In this document: piece by piece, positions 7,551 through 15,106 of the stretch
Layout: each line of letters begins with the position of its first letter
Position numbering within the stretch: position 1 is the stretch's first letter
Source of the DNA: a virus
Length of the DNA stretch: 29,391 nt
Virus record (IMG/VR): IMGVR_UViG_3300046797_000001
Location: 1-29,391 of that record
Strand: one strand, 5' to 3'
Position numbers and translations under genes: made by a program
Notes under the pieces: generated by a model
Databases searched by the model: none
What the model was told of the DNA's origin: nothing
The model's input: the letters and a program-made list of their open reading frames with translations, nothing else

Positions 7551-9958
7551 TATGTTTGTGCCTGCTGCAAAGCCGCTATCAGAGTTTCAGATAGTTGTCG
7601 CTTGGAACGGGGTGCTGAATAATTGCCGCGCGAATCCGGTGGAAGGTTGATCGTATAGTGATTGTTAGTAATTACTTGCGGGCCATTCTTACCGTGGACC
7701 GCCGGGACCACTTGTGCCCCGGTCGGAGTTGAATACACTCTTTCGTTATCGTGAACAACTCCCCATTGGCCCATCGGAATTGTACCGCCAGACGCGAACG
7801 CCCCGGCAAAGGCTGAGCCTAGACCACCCGCAGAGCCTGAGCCGCCGCCAAGTCCGCCTACGGCAGCGCCGGCTATTGGAATAATGTATTTGGTGAGAAA
7901 GTTTCTCCCGCCACCGCCGGACGCCAGATTCGTTAAGATATTTTCCAGCCCTTCCGCCATGCGGCGTAGGAATATATCTTCAACAATTTGCAGAAGCCCC
8001 TGGCCCAGCCTCTCTAGGCCAGCATCTACGCCCTGAGTAAAGCCAGTCTTCACGCTATCGGCCCAAATACTTGTCAGTTCACCACTCAGATCGCGCATTC
8101 GTTCGCGAATCATTGCCAGCCGATCACGCATTGCCTGCTCCTCGGCTGTTGCAATCCGTGGTCGCGTAGTAGTTCCCGGCTCGCCTCCAACCGTTGAGCC
8201 GCCGCCCAAATCTTCCCACGGTGGTCTATTTCTACCCGCCTCCGTCGCAAACCGCTCACGGGTTGACTTCAACACCTGACGTACACGTATCTGCTGCTTG
8301 ACTAAATCGATCTCTTTGAGAACCTGAATATTGCTTTGTATCCGACGTTTGGTGTTCGCTTCGATCTCGACACCTTCATCTCTTAGCGTGTCGACCAGAT
8401 CCTCGTATGCGCGATCCCACTGGTCAGTAGCAGAGGTTAGCCCCTGAACTTCGCGCTCCTGGTCGCGCATGAACTTTTCAATTTGATCAAGGATGTGAGC
8501 GCGTTCATCCAGCACCTTATTGCGATTTTGCTCGTGCGTTGTATTTTCCGCGGTTCGTTTGTTCGCGATCTCGAGGAGCGCAACGTCTCTCCCCTTCTTA
8601 AGTTTTTCAGCGGCTTTTTGCTCGGCATCTAATCCGTCCATCACTGCTTTATGGCGACGGTTTTCAAGGTCTACATAGTGGGTCGCGTAGCTATTAAAAT
8701 CCTGCCGGCGAAGATCCAATGATCGCTTATTCGCTTCATCCTCAGCTCGTAGCCCAGACACCACGGCTTCTAATTGAAGTGCGGCGATTCTCTGTGCGGT
8801 CTGCGCCGGATCGGGACCGCCTCCGCCACCTCTTCGACCACCGCCTCCACCAAGTCCCTTGAACTCAGTGCCCGTTGATCTCCGCTGTGCGGCTAGCCAC
8901 TCTGGCGTGCCAGGCAATGCTTTACGGCCGCCCCGAGCTGCGCCTCCAGGCCCGAAAAAGTCCTCAGTCGGCCTATCCGTAGCAGAACCAAGCGCGCCAA
9001 GACCTTGCGCTACCAAGCCTGGGATGGTTAACCACTTAACGCTAAACTCCGAAATGCGGCCAATCATCTGCCCGATTTCGCTGTGAACAACAGCGCTTAC
9101 GCCACGCAGCACGTTGGCTATAGACGTTCCCCATGAGGACCACGCATCTTTATTTGCACGCAGCCCCGCGGAGATGCTTTCCAGCGCGTCAATTGCCACC
9201 GGCAACAGTTCCATGCCGATACTTCGCGTGACCGCTTCCAGTTGTAGGGTTGTTTCCTCCAGGAGATCGTTAAATTTGTCGCTGGCACTCGCCGCACCTG
9301 TGGAGATGATCAGCCCCATCTCGGCATACTTTTTACTGGCCGCATCGAGGTTCCCGTTAGTCTCTTTAACTATCGCTAGGACGTCCTTGCCTGAACGGCC
9401 AAACAACTGCATGGCAAGTGCGGTTTGCTGAGATCCTTCTTTCATCTTTCCAAGCGCTGTGAATGCTTGGCGAAGCGCTTTCTCGTTGTCGTGGGTGTCG
9501 ATACTAAGAGCGCGGAATAGGCGGCCCTGTTTGCTGGTTGCGTCGCCTGCGGCCTCCATGTTCTTTTGAAAAATAACCAACGACGGCGCCATCCCATTGA
9601 TGTCCAAGCCGGTTGTCTTAGCGGCAATTGATAACGCGGAAAGCGTCTCAACCGTAATGCCGGTTTTTTGGGAGAGGTCGAATAATTCGCCTCCAGTTTT
9701 GGCGGCTGATTTTGTGAGTTCGAATAAACCAACTGCTAGCGCACTGATAGCTGAGGCGGCCACCACTGAAGCACCAGCCGCCAGCGCTAATGGGCTCGCC
9801 AAACCGGATAGCGTTCCTATCGCAGAGGACGCGCTGCCGGTCAGCCCACGGAGAGAACTGTCCAGCACCGTGACTTTGGACGCAACGCCGCGGAAGCCTG
9901 AATCGAATCGGCGAGTGTCTGCGTCGAAGACTGCTGTTAATTTGCCAAGTTCGGCCAT
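7550..9958 (-). CDS. Tail tape measure protein
   Basis: 802 residues, the usual largest helical gene between the tail chaperones and the tip. The N-terminus contains a hydrophobic Ala/Ser/Leu-rich segment (about residues 40-80), followed by the typical tape measure text TGITVETLSALSIAAKTTGL and LFGRSGKDVLAIVKE. The middle is strongly coiled-coil (residues about 390-560, many Glu, Arg and Lys). Gly-rich linkers lie near residues 365-380 and 700-730. The C-terminus ends with Gly-rich text and a conserved-looking WGVVHDNERVYSTPTGAQVVP motif. It sets tail length; 802 residues would correspond to a tail of roughly 120 nm at 0.15 nm per residue. Its ATG overlaps the end of the frameshifted chaperone frame (TAATG). 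Confidence 0.95.
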   Translation of the reverse strand: MAELGKLTAVFDADTRRFDSGFRGVASKVTVLDSSLRGLTGSASSAIGTLSGLASPLALAAGASVVAASAISALAVGLFELTKSAAKTGGELFDLSQKTGITVETLSALSIAAKTTGLDINGMAPSLVIFQKNMEAAGDATSKQGRLFRALSIDTHDNEKALRQAFTALGKMKEGSQQTALAMQLFGRSGKDVLAIVKETNGNLDAASKKYAEMGLIISTGAASASDKFNDLLEETTLQLEAVTRSIGMELLPVAIDALESISAGLRANKDAWSSWGTSIANVLRGVSAVVHSEIGQMIGRISEFSVKWLTIPGLVAQGLGALGSATDRPTEDFFGPGGAARGGRKALPGTPEWLAAQRRSTGTEFKGLGGGGGRRGGGGGPDPAQTAQRIAALQLEAVVSGLRAEDEANKRSLDLRRQDFNSYATHYVDLENRRHKAVMDGLDAEQKAAEKLKKGRDVALLEIANKRTAENTTHEQNRNKVLDERAHILDQIEKFMRDQEREVQGLTSATDQWDRAYEDLVDTLRDEGVEIEANTKRRIQSNIQVLKEIDLVKQQIRVRQVLKSTRERFATEAGRNRPPWEDLGGGSTVGGEPGTTTRPRIATAEEQAMRDRLAMIRERMRDLSGELTSIWADSVKTGFTQGVDAGLERLGQGLLQIVEDIFLRRMAEGLENILTNLASGGGGRNFLTKYIIPIAGAAVGGLGGGSGSAGGLGSAFAGAFASGGTIPMGQWGVVHDNERVYSTPTGAQVVPAVHGKNGPQVITNNHYTINLPPDSRGNYSAPRSKRQLSETLIAALQQAQT

Positions 9959-10221
9959 TAAAATTCTCTCAGAGCCACCGTCGCGGCACCGGCCAGACCT
10001 GATGCGCCCTTACCAGTCAAATGCAATCGTGCCTCGTGCTGCGCTTCTAAAATAATGGCCGCTTCATCTATGTAATGAGCGGCCACCTGCGGTAATTCCC
10101 AAACTCTCACGCCGAGAAAGCGCGCAATCATGTGGTTTCTTACATACCCTGGCCGACTACCCGAAGTCCCGCCGAACCACCTTGAGCATTCCCCGAAGTC
10201 GCTGTTGAACTCTCGGCCCTT
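9958..10221 (-). CDS. GT extension of the tail assembly chaperone, reached by -1 frameshift
   Basis: The minus-1 frame is open from the A8 slip site (10227-10220) right through to the TAA at 9960-9958, adding 87 residues after Lys142 of the upstream gene for a 229-residue fusion. The extension contains an ATG at 10131 that could start a free 57-residue product (MIARFLGVRVWELPQVAAHY and on), but it has no clear ribosome site and the frame is already open 90 bases before it. In lambda and many siphoviruses the T domain recruits tail tube subunits to the tape measure, while G coats the tape measure. The position, just before the tape measure and joined by TAATG, is exactly as expected. Confidence 0.85.
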   Translation of the reverse strand, partial: KGREFNSDFGECSRWFGGTSGSRPGYVRNHMIARFLGVRVWELPQVAAHYIDEAAIILEAQHEARLHLTGKGASGLAGAATVALREF

Positions 10222-10646
10222 TTTTTTACTGTGTCAGCATGGTCTAGTGAGAGGTTCCAGATGTCTTTAACTAACAGGGGCGGTAACGTGAGGAGCGCTT
10301 CGTATGTGACCTCTATGGGTCTGTTGTCGTCGTCTGTAATGTCCCAGCCCTTCAATATGCCGGCCGCTAAGAGCTCTGCGTGGATCTGCCTGCCAATTTC
10401 CAGCTTTAGCGCCTCCGACTCGAAAAACGCTAAGGCTTCGTCTGTTGGGGTTGAAGGTTTCTCTTCTGTCGGTTTGGACACAGGCTCGACCTGTCGCAGC
10501 GAGTTCATGCGCTCTTCAAACTTCTTCGCGACTTGTCGGAAAAACTCAGGCGTGAAGGCGTCGATGTTGATCTCTAGGTTGACGGTCTCACCGGATCGCT
10601 CATACGGAACCGTAACGATGTTTTCACTAAAGGATGAGAGTTTCAT
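10140..10646 (-). CDS. Tail assembly chaperone, short product (G-like)
   Basis: 168 residues, acidic and helical, between the major tail gene (3 bases upstream) and the tape measure. Residues 1-50 are a small beta and helix unit (TVNLEINIDAFTPEFFRQVAKKFEE), 55-70 a Pro/Glu/Thr linker, and 70-140 helical, ending in LLVKDIWNLSLDHADTVKK. The last 26 residues after the slip site are low complexity (SSTATSGNAQGGSAG), as is common for the non-shifted tail of G-type proteins. Codons 141-142 (AAA AAA) lie on the slippery run. No name-level similarity is recognised; the role rests on gene order and the frameshift. Confidence 0.85.
   Translation of the reverse strand: MKLSSFSENIVTVPYERSGETVNLEINIDAFTPEFFRQVAKKFEERMNSLRQVEPVSKPTEEKPSTPTDEALAFFESEALKLEIGRQIHAELLAAGILKGWDITDDDNRPIEVTYEALLTLPPLLVKDIWNLSLDHADTVKKRAESSTATSGNAQGGSAGLRVVGQGM
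10151..10229 (-). other. Programmed -1 frameshift site with possible downstream stem
   Basis: On the minus strand the zero frame reads GTA AAA AAA AGG. The A8 run (10227-10220) provides the heptamer A AAA AAA, a classic slip sequence in which both Lys tRNAs can re-pair one base back and continue with AAG GGC. Directly downstream, GGCCGA (complement of 10213-10218) can pair with TCGGCC (complement of 10151-10156), a 6-bp helix enclosing 56 bases that themselves contain smaller pairings such as CCGA with TCGG. Such a structure could stall the ribosome; the stem is inference, the slip sequence and open frame are seen. Confidence 0.8.
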
Positions 10647-10649
10647 AAA

Positions 10650-11630
10650 TTATAGCGCCGTAATTGTATTCACCACTTCAATGTCAAATAGCTTGTTGCC
10701 AAACGATGAATCGTAGACAGGATTTAGAACGTATTCATAACCCCACACGCTTTCGACTTCCTGCTGGTTCATATCGATCACCTGGGCCGCAACGTCCAAC
10801 TGTAAGCTGTAGGGAATAGCGCCCTCAATAATTGCGCCAGTGGATTTCAGCCGCACGTACTGTACCGGGTTAGATGAGGGGGTAACGCTCGCAAACAAAT
10901 TCCGGCTCTGTAAGTTGTGCTCGGTGACGAAACCGGCCTGTAGCGCTGGCACGGACTCAATCGATTCCTTGAACGACTGATAAGTGGTGTTGAGGACACG
11001 CTTTTTCACCTGCTTGTTGCCGATTGAGAAGTTATAGCTCAACGCATCGGACACTTTAGTTGTGCCGATGGCCCCAAATGTCGGATCGATGTAAATGTCA
11101 ATCTCTCGTGGACCAATCGGTAGTTGCGCGATCGTTGTGGGACTGCTCGTGAGCGTAACGTTTGTTGGCGCCCAGCCAATAAGCGTTCCAGTAATGTCGG
11201 CCCCTGAGTCGTTCGCGGTGACCCCAAAGTCCGTTAGAAGGGAGTAGGCCATCTGCACGGCTGCGGTTGCGTCGCCCTCCTGAATGGTGAGCGTCTTGAA
11301 GGCGTCTGTGCCCGCCGCCGTCGGAGAGAATTTGTGTTTACGCGAGAGAGTGCCGCCGCCGGGCGTTGTGATCACACCCGTAACAATGGTATTCAGCAGA
11401 TAAACGATCTCGCTGTAGTTGAGTGGGCCAGACAGCGAGGCTCCGCCATCGAAGTGAATAATCTTGTTTGCAGTCGGAAGTTTGAAGCCTTGACTTGCAT
11501 AGCTCTTGTTATCAATCTCGGGACTGAGAACCAGAGACATTGACGGCAAGAGCCGGTTCGCCGCTACGGGAATACCGGGAGTGGTTTCTACGCCGACTTG
11601 AACCTGCCTGTTTACTGATCCGCGTCCCAT
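10650..11630 (-). CDS. Major tail tube protein
   Basis: 326 residues with a good ribosome site (TAGGAGAT, 8-9 bases before the ATG). It opens with RQVQVGVETTPGIPVAANRLLPS, the typical start of a long-form major tail protein, and contains mostly beta structure with paired motifs such as IQEGDATAAVQMAYSLLTDFG and DITGTLIGWAPTNVTL. These build hexameric rings that stack into the tail tube. It lies between the tail terminator gene block and the G/GT chaperones, the invariant place of this gene. The length is at the long end of the family, as in actinophage and GTA-unrelated siphophages. No cysteine-based or immunoglobulin-like extra domain is evident. Confidence 0.85.
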   Translation of the reverse strand: MGRGSVNRQVQVGVETTPGIPVAANRLLPSMSLVLSPEIDNKSYASQGFKLPTANKIIHFDGGASLSGPLNYSEIVYLLNTIVTGVITTPGGGTLSRKHKFSPTAAGTDAFKTLTIQEGDATAAVQMAYSLLTDFGVTANDSGADITGTLIGWAPTNVTLTSSPTTIAQLPIGPREIDIYIDPTFGAIGTTKVSDALSYNFSIGNKQVKKRVLNTTYQSFKESIESVPALQAGFVTEHNLQSRNLFASVTPSSNPVQYVRLKSTGAIIEGAIPYSLQLDVAAQVIDMNQQEVESVWGYEYVLNPVYDSSFGNKLFDIEVVNTITAL

Positions 11631-11657
11631 AGTGGTGATCTCCTAATCGGGAAGTCG

Positions 11658-11849
11658 TTATCCGTTCTCGCCTTTGTTCTCTTCAGGCGGCGGTAGTGGC
11701 GCAGGGATAAACTCAAGCGGCTGCGTTGGATCGACATCGGTATTTGGCGGCAAGTAGAACGAGGTGTTAACCCCGGCGTTGTTCATTACGAACACCTCAG
11801 TACGTGACGCGTCTTTGTTTACGCGAATAGTGCAATTTTCAATTCTCAT
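11658..11849 (-). CDS. Small hypothetical protein upstream of the tail tube gene
   Basis: 63 residues. Its ATG overlaps the stop of the tail terminator-like gene (ATGA) and the major tail protein follows after 27 bases, so it is part of the operon. The N-terminal 35 residues look like a small beta sheet (IENCTIRVNKDASRTEVFVMNN); the C-terminal half is proline- and glutamate-rich and probably disordered (FIPAPLPPPEENKGENG). I do not recognise a family. A minor tail or assembly role is possible from position only. Confidence 0.6.
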   Translation of the reverse strand: MRIENCTIRVNKDASRTEVFVMNNAGVNTSFYLPPNTDVDPTQPLEFIPAPLPPPEENKGENG

Positions 11850-12292
11850 GGCTGTCTCCCGATGTATAGTCGATAAAGGCCGCCGACGTTTGAGTAATAC
11901 TTCCCACTTCCGCTATCAAGCTCAGGTCGATCAATTGGTTGCTCTCTTCTGGCTGAGAAGTAGTAGTCACCACTTGGCTGGTAGACCGCGTTCTGCAAGG
12001 CAAGGTCAATCTCTTTATCCAGTTTGCGTGTAACTGCTGTTGGTCTTCCTTCATTGACAACCCTGACCTGGAATAGCGGTTGAGACTGAAGGCGGTTAGT
12101 ACCAAGTCCGTCAACGTCAGGCCCACCCATAAAATTAAACAGAACGTAAGGATAAGTCCGATTAACAGGAGGCTCAGGAACGTAACTATCGTAGATGCGA
12201 GTGCCGACCTGGCTCGCGATGTACGTGCGGGCGTGGAGTGCTCCGTACAGCCACGCTTTAGCCTGTTGGATCTCAGTAACATCGTCTACCAC
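11846..12292 (-). CDS. Tail terminator / tail completion protein (DUF3168-like)
   Basis: 148 residues. The pattern is that of DUF3168/gpU-like tail terminators: an N-terminal helix (EIQQAKAWLYGALHA), then VGTRIYDSYVPEPPVNRTYPYVLFNFMGG, a beta strand FQVRVVNEG, a helix DKEIDLALQ, and a C-terminal strand YSNVGGLYRLYIGR. Such proteins cap the tail tube and join it to the head. The gene starts one base after the HK97-gp10-type gene and sits two genes before the tail tube gene. The family call rests on pattern and order. Confidence 0.78.
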   Translation of the reverse strand: MVDDVTEIQQAKAWLYGALHARTYIASQVGTRIYDSYVPEPPVNRTYPYVLFNFMGGPDVDGLGTNRLQSQPLFQVRVVNEGRPTAVTRKLDKEIDLALQNAVYQPSGDYYFSARREQPIDRPELDSGSGKYYSNVGGLYRLYIGRQP

Positions 12293-12293
12293 A

Positions 12294-12662
12294 CTATTTC
12301 AGCGCCTTCAACAACCCGTTGTTTACCTGACGTCGGGCGGATTCAAACGCCGGTGTAGCGCTGGGCTGCGCCGCGCTATTGACTGTTCCGTACTCAACGA
12401 GCGCGTCATACGCCTCGTTGTTACCGCCTCGGTGTGGGTTGTTTGACGAATCGCAAACCATGACTACCCGCAAATGATCGGGCGTCGCCGTTTCTTCTAC
12501 ATGCGTCTGTTCAGCCATCCATCCCGTGTCTTTCGGTGCGAGTTGCTTTCGTAGCGACACGAACGAGTCCCCGCCCTCGTTCAGCACGTCCGCGATATTG
12601 CTCCGCGTGTTGCGTGAAAGCGCCGCGAAGTTAAAGCCTGATTTTCTAATCGTTACACTCAT
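12294..12662 (-). CDS. HK97 gp10-family head-tail joining / tail component
   Basis: 122 residues with the hallmark pattern of the HK97-gp10 family: an early helical region, LAPKDTGWMAEQTHV near residue 45 (the family's KDTGxLxxS motif), YDALVEYGT near residue 86, then QPSATPAFESARRQV, which is the PFLxPAxE-type C-terminal motif. The family takes part in tail completion or neck assembly. Its ATG overlaps the stop of the preceding head-closure gene by 4 bases. Confidence 0.88.
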   Translation of the reverse strand: MSVTIRKSGFNFAALSRNTRSNIADVLNEGGDSFVSLRKQLAPKDTGWMAEQTHVEETATPDHLRVVMVCDSSNNPHRGGNNEAYDALVEYGTVNSAAQPSATPAFESARRQVNNGLLKALK

Positions 12663-13060
12663 CGAACTTTTGTAGCCGCAACTTTCATAAAGACGTCCAT
12701 AGAACCCGTCAGCGCCACAGGGTTTTCAAACAATTGCTCAGGCATCCCATGATGGCCCTGAACCATGATTTGATAGTGCGGCTGAATTAGTTTTGTTCGT
12801 GCGTTTGCGCCCATTGTGATCTTGTGTCCCTGCGTTGTTATCTGCGCTCCGCCAATCTCTCTATCCGATCTTCCTAATGGATCGATCCTGCACGGTATGT
12901 CTCGATAGGTAGTCGGCTCGCCTTGTGTCTCTCCGCCAAAATCGTCTGGGACAGTCGCGGCCGGGATAATGAGATTGCAAAGATCGGTAAAGATGTCTGG
13001 GCCAACCTGATCGAGTTCCAGCCTTACATCTTCGATAACATCTGCTAGATCAAGGCCCAT
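12659..13060 (-). CDS. Head closure / head-tail joining protein
   Basis: 133 residues. The composition is beta-rich with the phrase TYRDIPCRIDPLG, then HKITMGANARTKLIQPHYQIMVQG, resembling the head-closure (stopper) proteins that follow the connector gene in siphophages, where a short barrel closes the portal channel. Its ATG overlaps the connector's stop as TAATG. I infer the role from the place between the connector and the gp10-type gene; sequence similarity alone is weak. Confidence 0.68.
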   Translation of the reverse strand: MGLDLADVIEDVRLELDQVGPDIFTDLCNLIIPAATVPDDFGGETQGEPTTYRDIPCRIDPLGRSDREIGGAQITTQGHKITMGANARTKLIQPHYQIMVQGHHGMPEQLFENPVALTGSMDVFMKVAATKVR

Positions 13061-13383
13061 TACCAGTCACACGCGTTCTCGTAGCCGATGCCGACGGGGA
13101 TCTGAAAGATTCCCCCAGAACTACTCGCAACGGGCAGATCGAGCCTCTGTCTGACTCGGCGTTTCAAAGCATTGCGCGCACGTTCGTTGTCGATGTCGAT
13201 CCCATCACTACCGCCCGACATCTTGACGTGCTTGTTCTTAATGCGATCCCACTCGTCAATGTCATCCGACATCGCGGACTCCTGGGCCGCATTCAGCCCG
13301 GCACAGAGGGATTGGATGGTGGAAAATAGTTTGTCTCCCACCATCTCCCTAACTGATTCCAGTTGTGCCGTGTCAAGGGCCAT
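13060..13383 (-). CDS. Head-tail connector (adaptor) protein
   Basis: 107 residues. Its ATG comes directly after the TAA of the 58-residue gene upstream. The N-terminal part is helical (LESVREMVGDKLFSTIQSLC), then DDIDEWDRIKNKHVKMSGG, then a basic helix (RARNALKRRVRQRLDLP), ending in a short beta tail. Small helical proteins in this place form the ring under the portal. No specific family is recognised; the call is by order and size. Confidence 0.6.
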   Translation of the reverse strand: MALDTAQLESVREMVGDKLFSTIQSLCAGLNAAQESAMSDDIDEWDRIKNKHVKMSGGSDGIDIDNERARNALKRRVRQRLDLPVASSSGGIFQIPVGIGYENACDW

Positions 13384-13560
13384 TTACTTCTTTTCGGGCG
13401 TCGATGTTTCCGGCGTTGGCTTGTCTTTCAATACGCCACCTACTGTGTAGTTTTGATTTGGCGTCTGATCGGGCACTGTGCCGGAAAAGCCCTGCTCTGT
13501 TTCAGTGTCGACCTTCTTCTGCACTTCCGACGATCCAAGATCGTCACTCTTCTTAGTCAT
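13384..13560 (-). CDS. Small acidic/basic disordered protein, 58 residues
   Basis: An ATG at 13560 with a ribosome site AGGGAG 9 bases upstream opens a 58-residue frame ending in TAA at 13386-13384, immediately before the connector ATG at 13383. The protein (MTKKSDDLGSSEVQKKVDTE and on) is rich in Lys, Asp, Glu, Thr and Pro, lacks hydrophobic stretches, and ends in TPEKK, so it is probably disordered. Its start overlaps the end of the next upstream small gene by 8 bases. Tight packing and the good ribosome site support a real gene. Function unknown. Confidence 0.65.
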   Translation of the reverse strand: MTKKSDDLGSSEVQKKVDTETEQGFSGTVPDQTPNQNYTVGGVLKDKPTPETSTPEKK

Positions 13561-13726
13561 TGCTCGTATCTCCCTTTGAACCTTTGAGTAAGGGTTTGGT
13601 TTTTAGACAGAGTTGGCGCCGGGCGTAATCGTCACCCTTGCGTTTCTGTGCAAGGAATTGTTGAAACTCCCTGCGACGCTCGCACTGGCGCCGATACTCA
13701 GCCGCCCTCTCGTCTTCCTCAGTCAT
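13553..13726 (-). CDS. Small basic helical protein, 57 residues
   Basis: The ATG at 13726 overlaps the decoration gene's stop as TAATG and opens a 57-residue frame ending in TAA at 13555-13553. The product is highly charged (MTEEDERAAEYRRQCERRRE, then QKRKGDDYARRQ), basic and helical. Nothing about it suggests an enzyme. It is stitched between decoration protein and a second small gene by overlaps, so it belongs to the head operon. It could bind DNA or be a minor capsid-associated peptide, but this is a guess. Confidence 0.6.
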   Translation of the reverse strand: MTEEDERAAEYRRQCERRREFQQFLAQKRKGDDYARRQLCLKTKPLLKGSKGDTSND

Positions 13727-14142
13727 TACGATCCAGCCGTGCGGCTAATGTCGATCTGCACCGTACCGCCGGGGTCAACTACTCCCGTGCCCGTAGCGGT
13801 CGATACAAACGCGAGCACGTCGCCCGCCGCAACGGTGGTAGCTCCTGCTACGGCGGATAAGGTAAACGCCTTTTCGTCAAAGGCCACGAGGTTAACGCCT
13901 GTCGTTAACGCCAGAGTGCCGATCACTGTGGTTCCAGTGCCCGCCGCGCCCTTATTCACGACTGTAAAGGTCCGAGCGTTAGTGTTGTCGCCGGTCGCCG
14001 CCGCGTCTGGCATGTACGTGATTGCCGTTACCGTCCCTGCAACCGGAGCCTTACCCAGCGAGAAAGAGTCGGTCGCGGCAATTGTCGCGCCTGGAACGGT
14101 GTTTCTTAGAGATGTAACAAGTGGAGCACCTTCGTTAGCCAT
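13726..14142 (-). CDS. Probable capsid decoration / head stabilising protein
   Basis: 138 residues directly after the major capsid gene, with the strongest ribosome site in the window (AAGGAGG, 9 bases before the ATG), which fits a protein needed in high copy number. The sequence is Ala, Thr, Gly and Val rich and all-beta (VAGTVTAITYMPDAAATG, then ARTFTVVNKGAAGTGTTVIG), with few charges, like small beta-sandwich proteins on capsid surfaces. It has no catalytic motif. The role is inferred from place, expression signal and composition. Confidence 0.68.
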   Translation of the reverse strand: MANEGAPLVTSLRNTVPGATIAATDSFSLGKAPVAGTVTAITYMPDAAATGDNTNARTFTVVNKGAAGTGTTVIGTLALTTGVNLVAFDEKAFTLSAVAGATTVAAGDVLAFVSTATGTGVVDPGGTVQIDISRTAGS

Positions 14143-14155
14143 TAGTCATTCCTCC

Positions 14156-15091
14156 TTACGCAGTCCGAAGAACGCCAACCGGATAACGATTAGCTTCTGT
14201 CTGGTTGTCGTAGCTGATTGGGTTCGCAACTTGCCATGCAGCGCGGAATGTGAGTCGCATCGCGACCATATCCTGCTGCGCGAGGTTGTAAACGATCGCG
14301 CCCGTGTTGTCCTGGATCACCGCCTGGTCGAGAATCTTGTAAGTCATGTCTCGACGTACTGCGAGCACGAACTGCATCCAGTCACCCGCGAAGAACTCCG
14401 CGGAGCCTGAGCCGGAAGGCCATAAACCATTCAACGCATAGACCACCCGCTCGCCTTCGATTGTGTTGAGAGCGATGTCGAGAAGTTTCTGTCCCGTGGT
14501 GTCACGGGCATTGCGGAGGAACCGACGATAGGAACGGGAGGTAACAAAGCCGTTCACGTCGAAGCCGTCTGCTTCTACGGTCGCCATCACATCGGAAATG
14601 TCTGTTGCGATCCCGCCGGCCGCTGCGTTGTTAGTACCGCGGTTGACAGTGTTGCCAGCCGCCACAGCAGCAGCCGCAATGTCAGTCGGCCAGCTTGAGG
14701 GCTTGTTGACGCCAAAGAAGACCGCCGCATCGAGCGTGCGACCTACGGCTTCTTCAAGCTTCGGACGAATCTCAGCCCAAATGTCAAAGTTCGCATCCTC
14801 AAGCACTGCTTCAGGGATCGGCACAATGCACGCGATCTCTTCAGCGTTGAGGTACTTGTTTGCCCACGCGACTTCCGTGGTCTGTTTCAGGCCAGTGTCG
14901 CCGTTAACGAAGTAGGCCACGGGGAGAGCGGAAAGCACCGGCATTCGCTGCTGGTTCGTTGCCATTGTGGCTCGACGAAACAGCGTCAGCGCTGCCGACT
15001 CCTTCACCATGTTTTGAATGATTTCTGACGCGACATCCTCGGGGATGAGGGCTTGTGCGTCAGTGCGGGAAATTATGTTGTCGTAAGCCAT
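14156..15091 (-). CDS. Major capsid protein, HK97 fold
   Basis: 311 residues with an AAGGAG ribosome site 7 bases before the ATG. Family features: the N-terminal arm and LIPEDVASEIIQNMVKESAAL, the P-domain-like RMPVLSALPVAYFVNGDTGLKQTT, E-loop and spine helix text VPIPEAVLEDANFDIWAEI with RPKLEEAVGRTLDAAVFFG, and the A-domain near GLWPSGSG and FFAGDWMQFVLAVRRDMTYKI. There is no extra N-terminal delta domain; scaffolding is given by the separate gene upstream. It forms the icosahedral shell. The gene order scaffold, capsid, decoration is typical. Confidence 0.95.
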   Translation of the reverse strand: MAYDNIISRTDAQALIPEDVASEIIQNMVKESAALTLFRRATMATNQQRMPVLSALPVAYFVNGDTGLKQTTEVAWANKYLNAEEIACIVPIPEAVLEDANFDIWAEIRPKLEEAVGRTLDAAVFFGVNKPSSWPTDIAAAAVAAGNTVNRGTNNAAAGGIATDISDVMATVEADGFDVNGFVTSRSYRRFLRNARDTTGQKLLDIALNTIEGERVVYALNGLWPSGSGSAEFFAGDWMQFVLAVRRDMTYKILDQAVIQDNTGAIVYNLAQQDMVAMRLTFRAAWQVANPISYDNQTEANRYPVGVLRTA

Positions 15092-15106
15092 CAGCAGCTC
15101 CTTACA

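Noticed and set aside
9958-10131. An independent 57-residue gene starting at the ATG at 10131
   Set aside because: The frame is open well upstream to a perfect slip site and the ATG lacks a ribosome site, so a frameshift extension is the better reading. Internal initiation is not excluded.
13613-14410. A long plus-strand ORF of 265 codons over the decoration and capsid genes
   Set aside because: It is the mirror of Ala/Thr-rich coding DNA on the other strand. The minus-strand genes have ribosome sites, family motifs and proper junctions.
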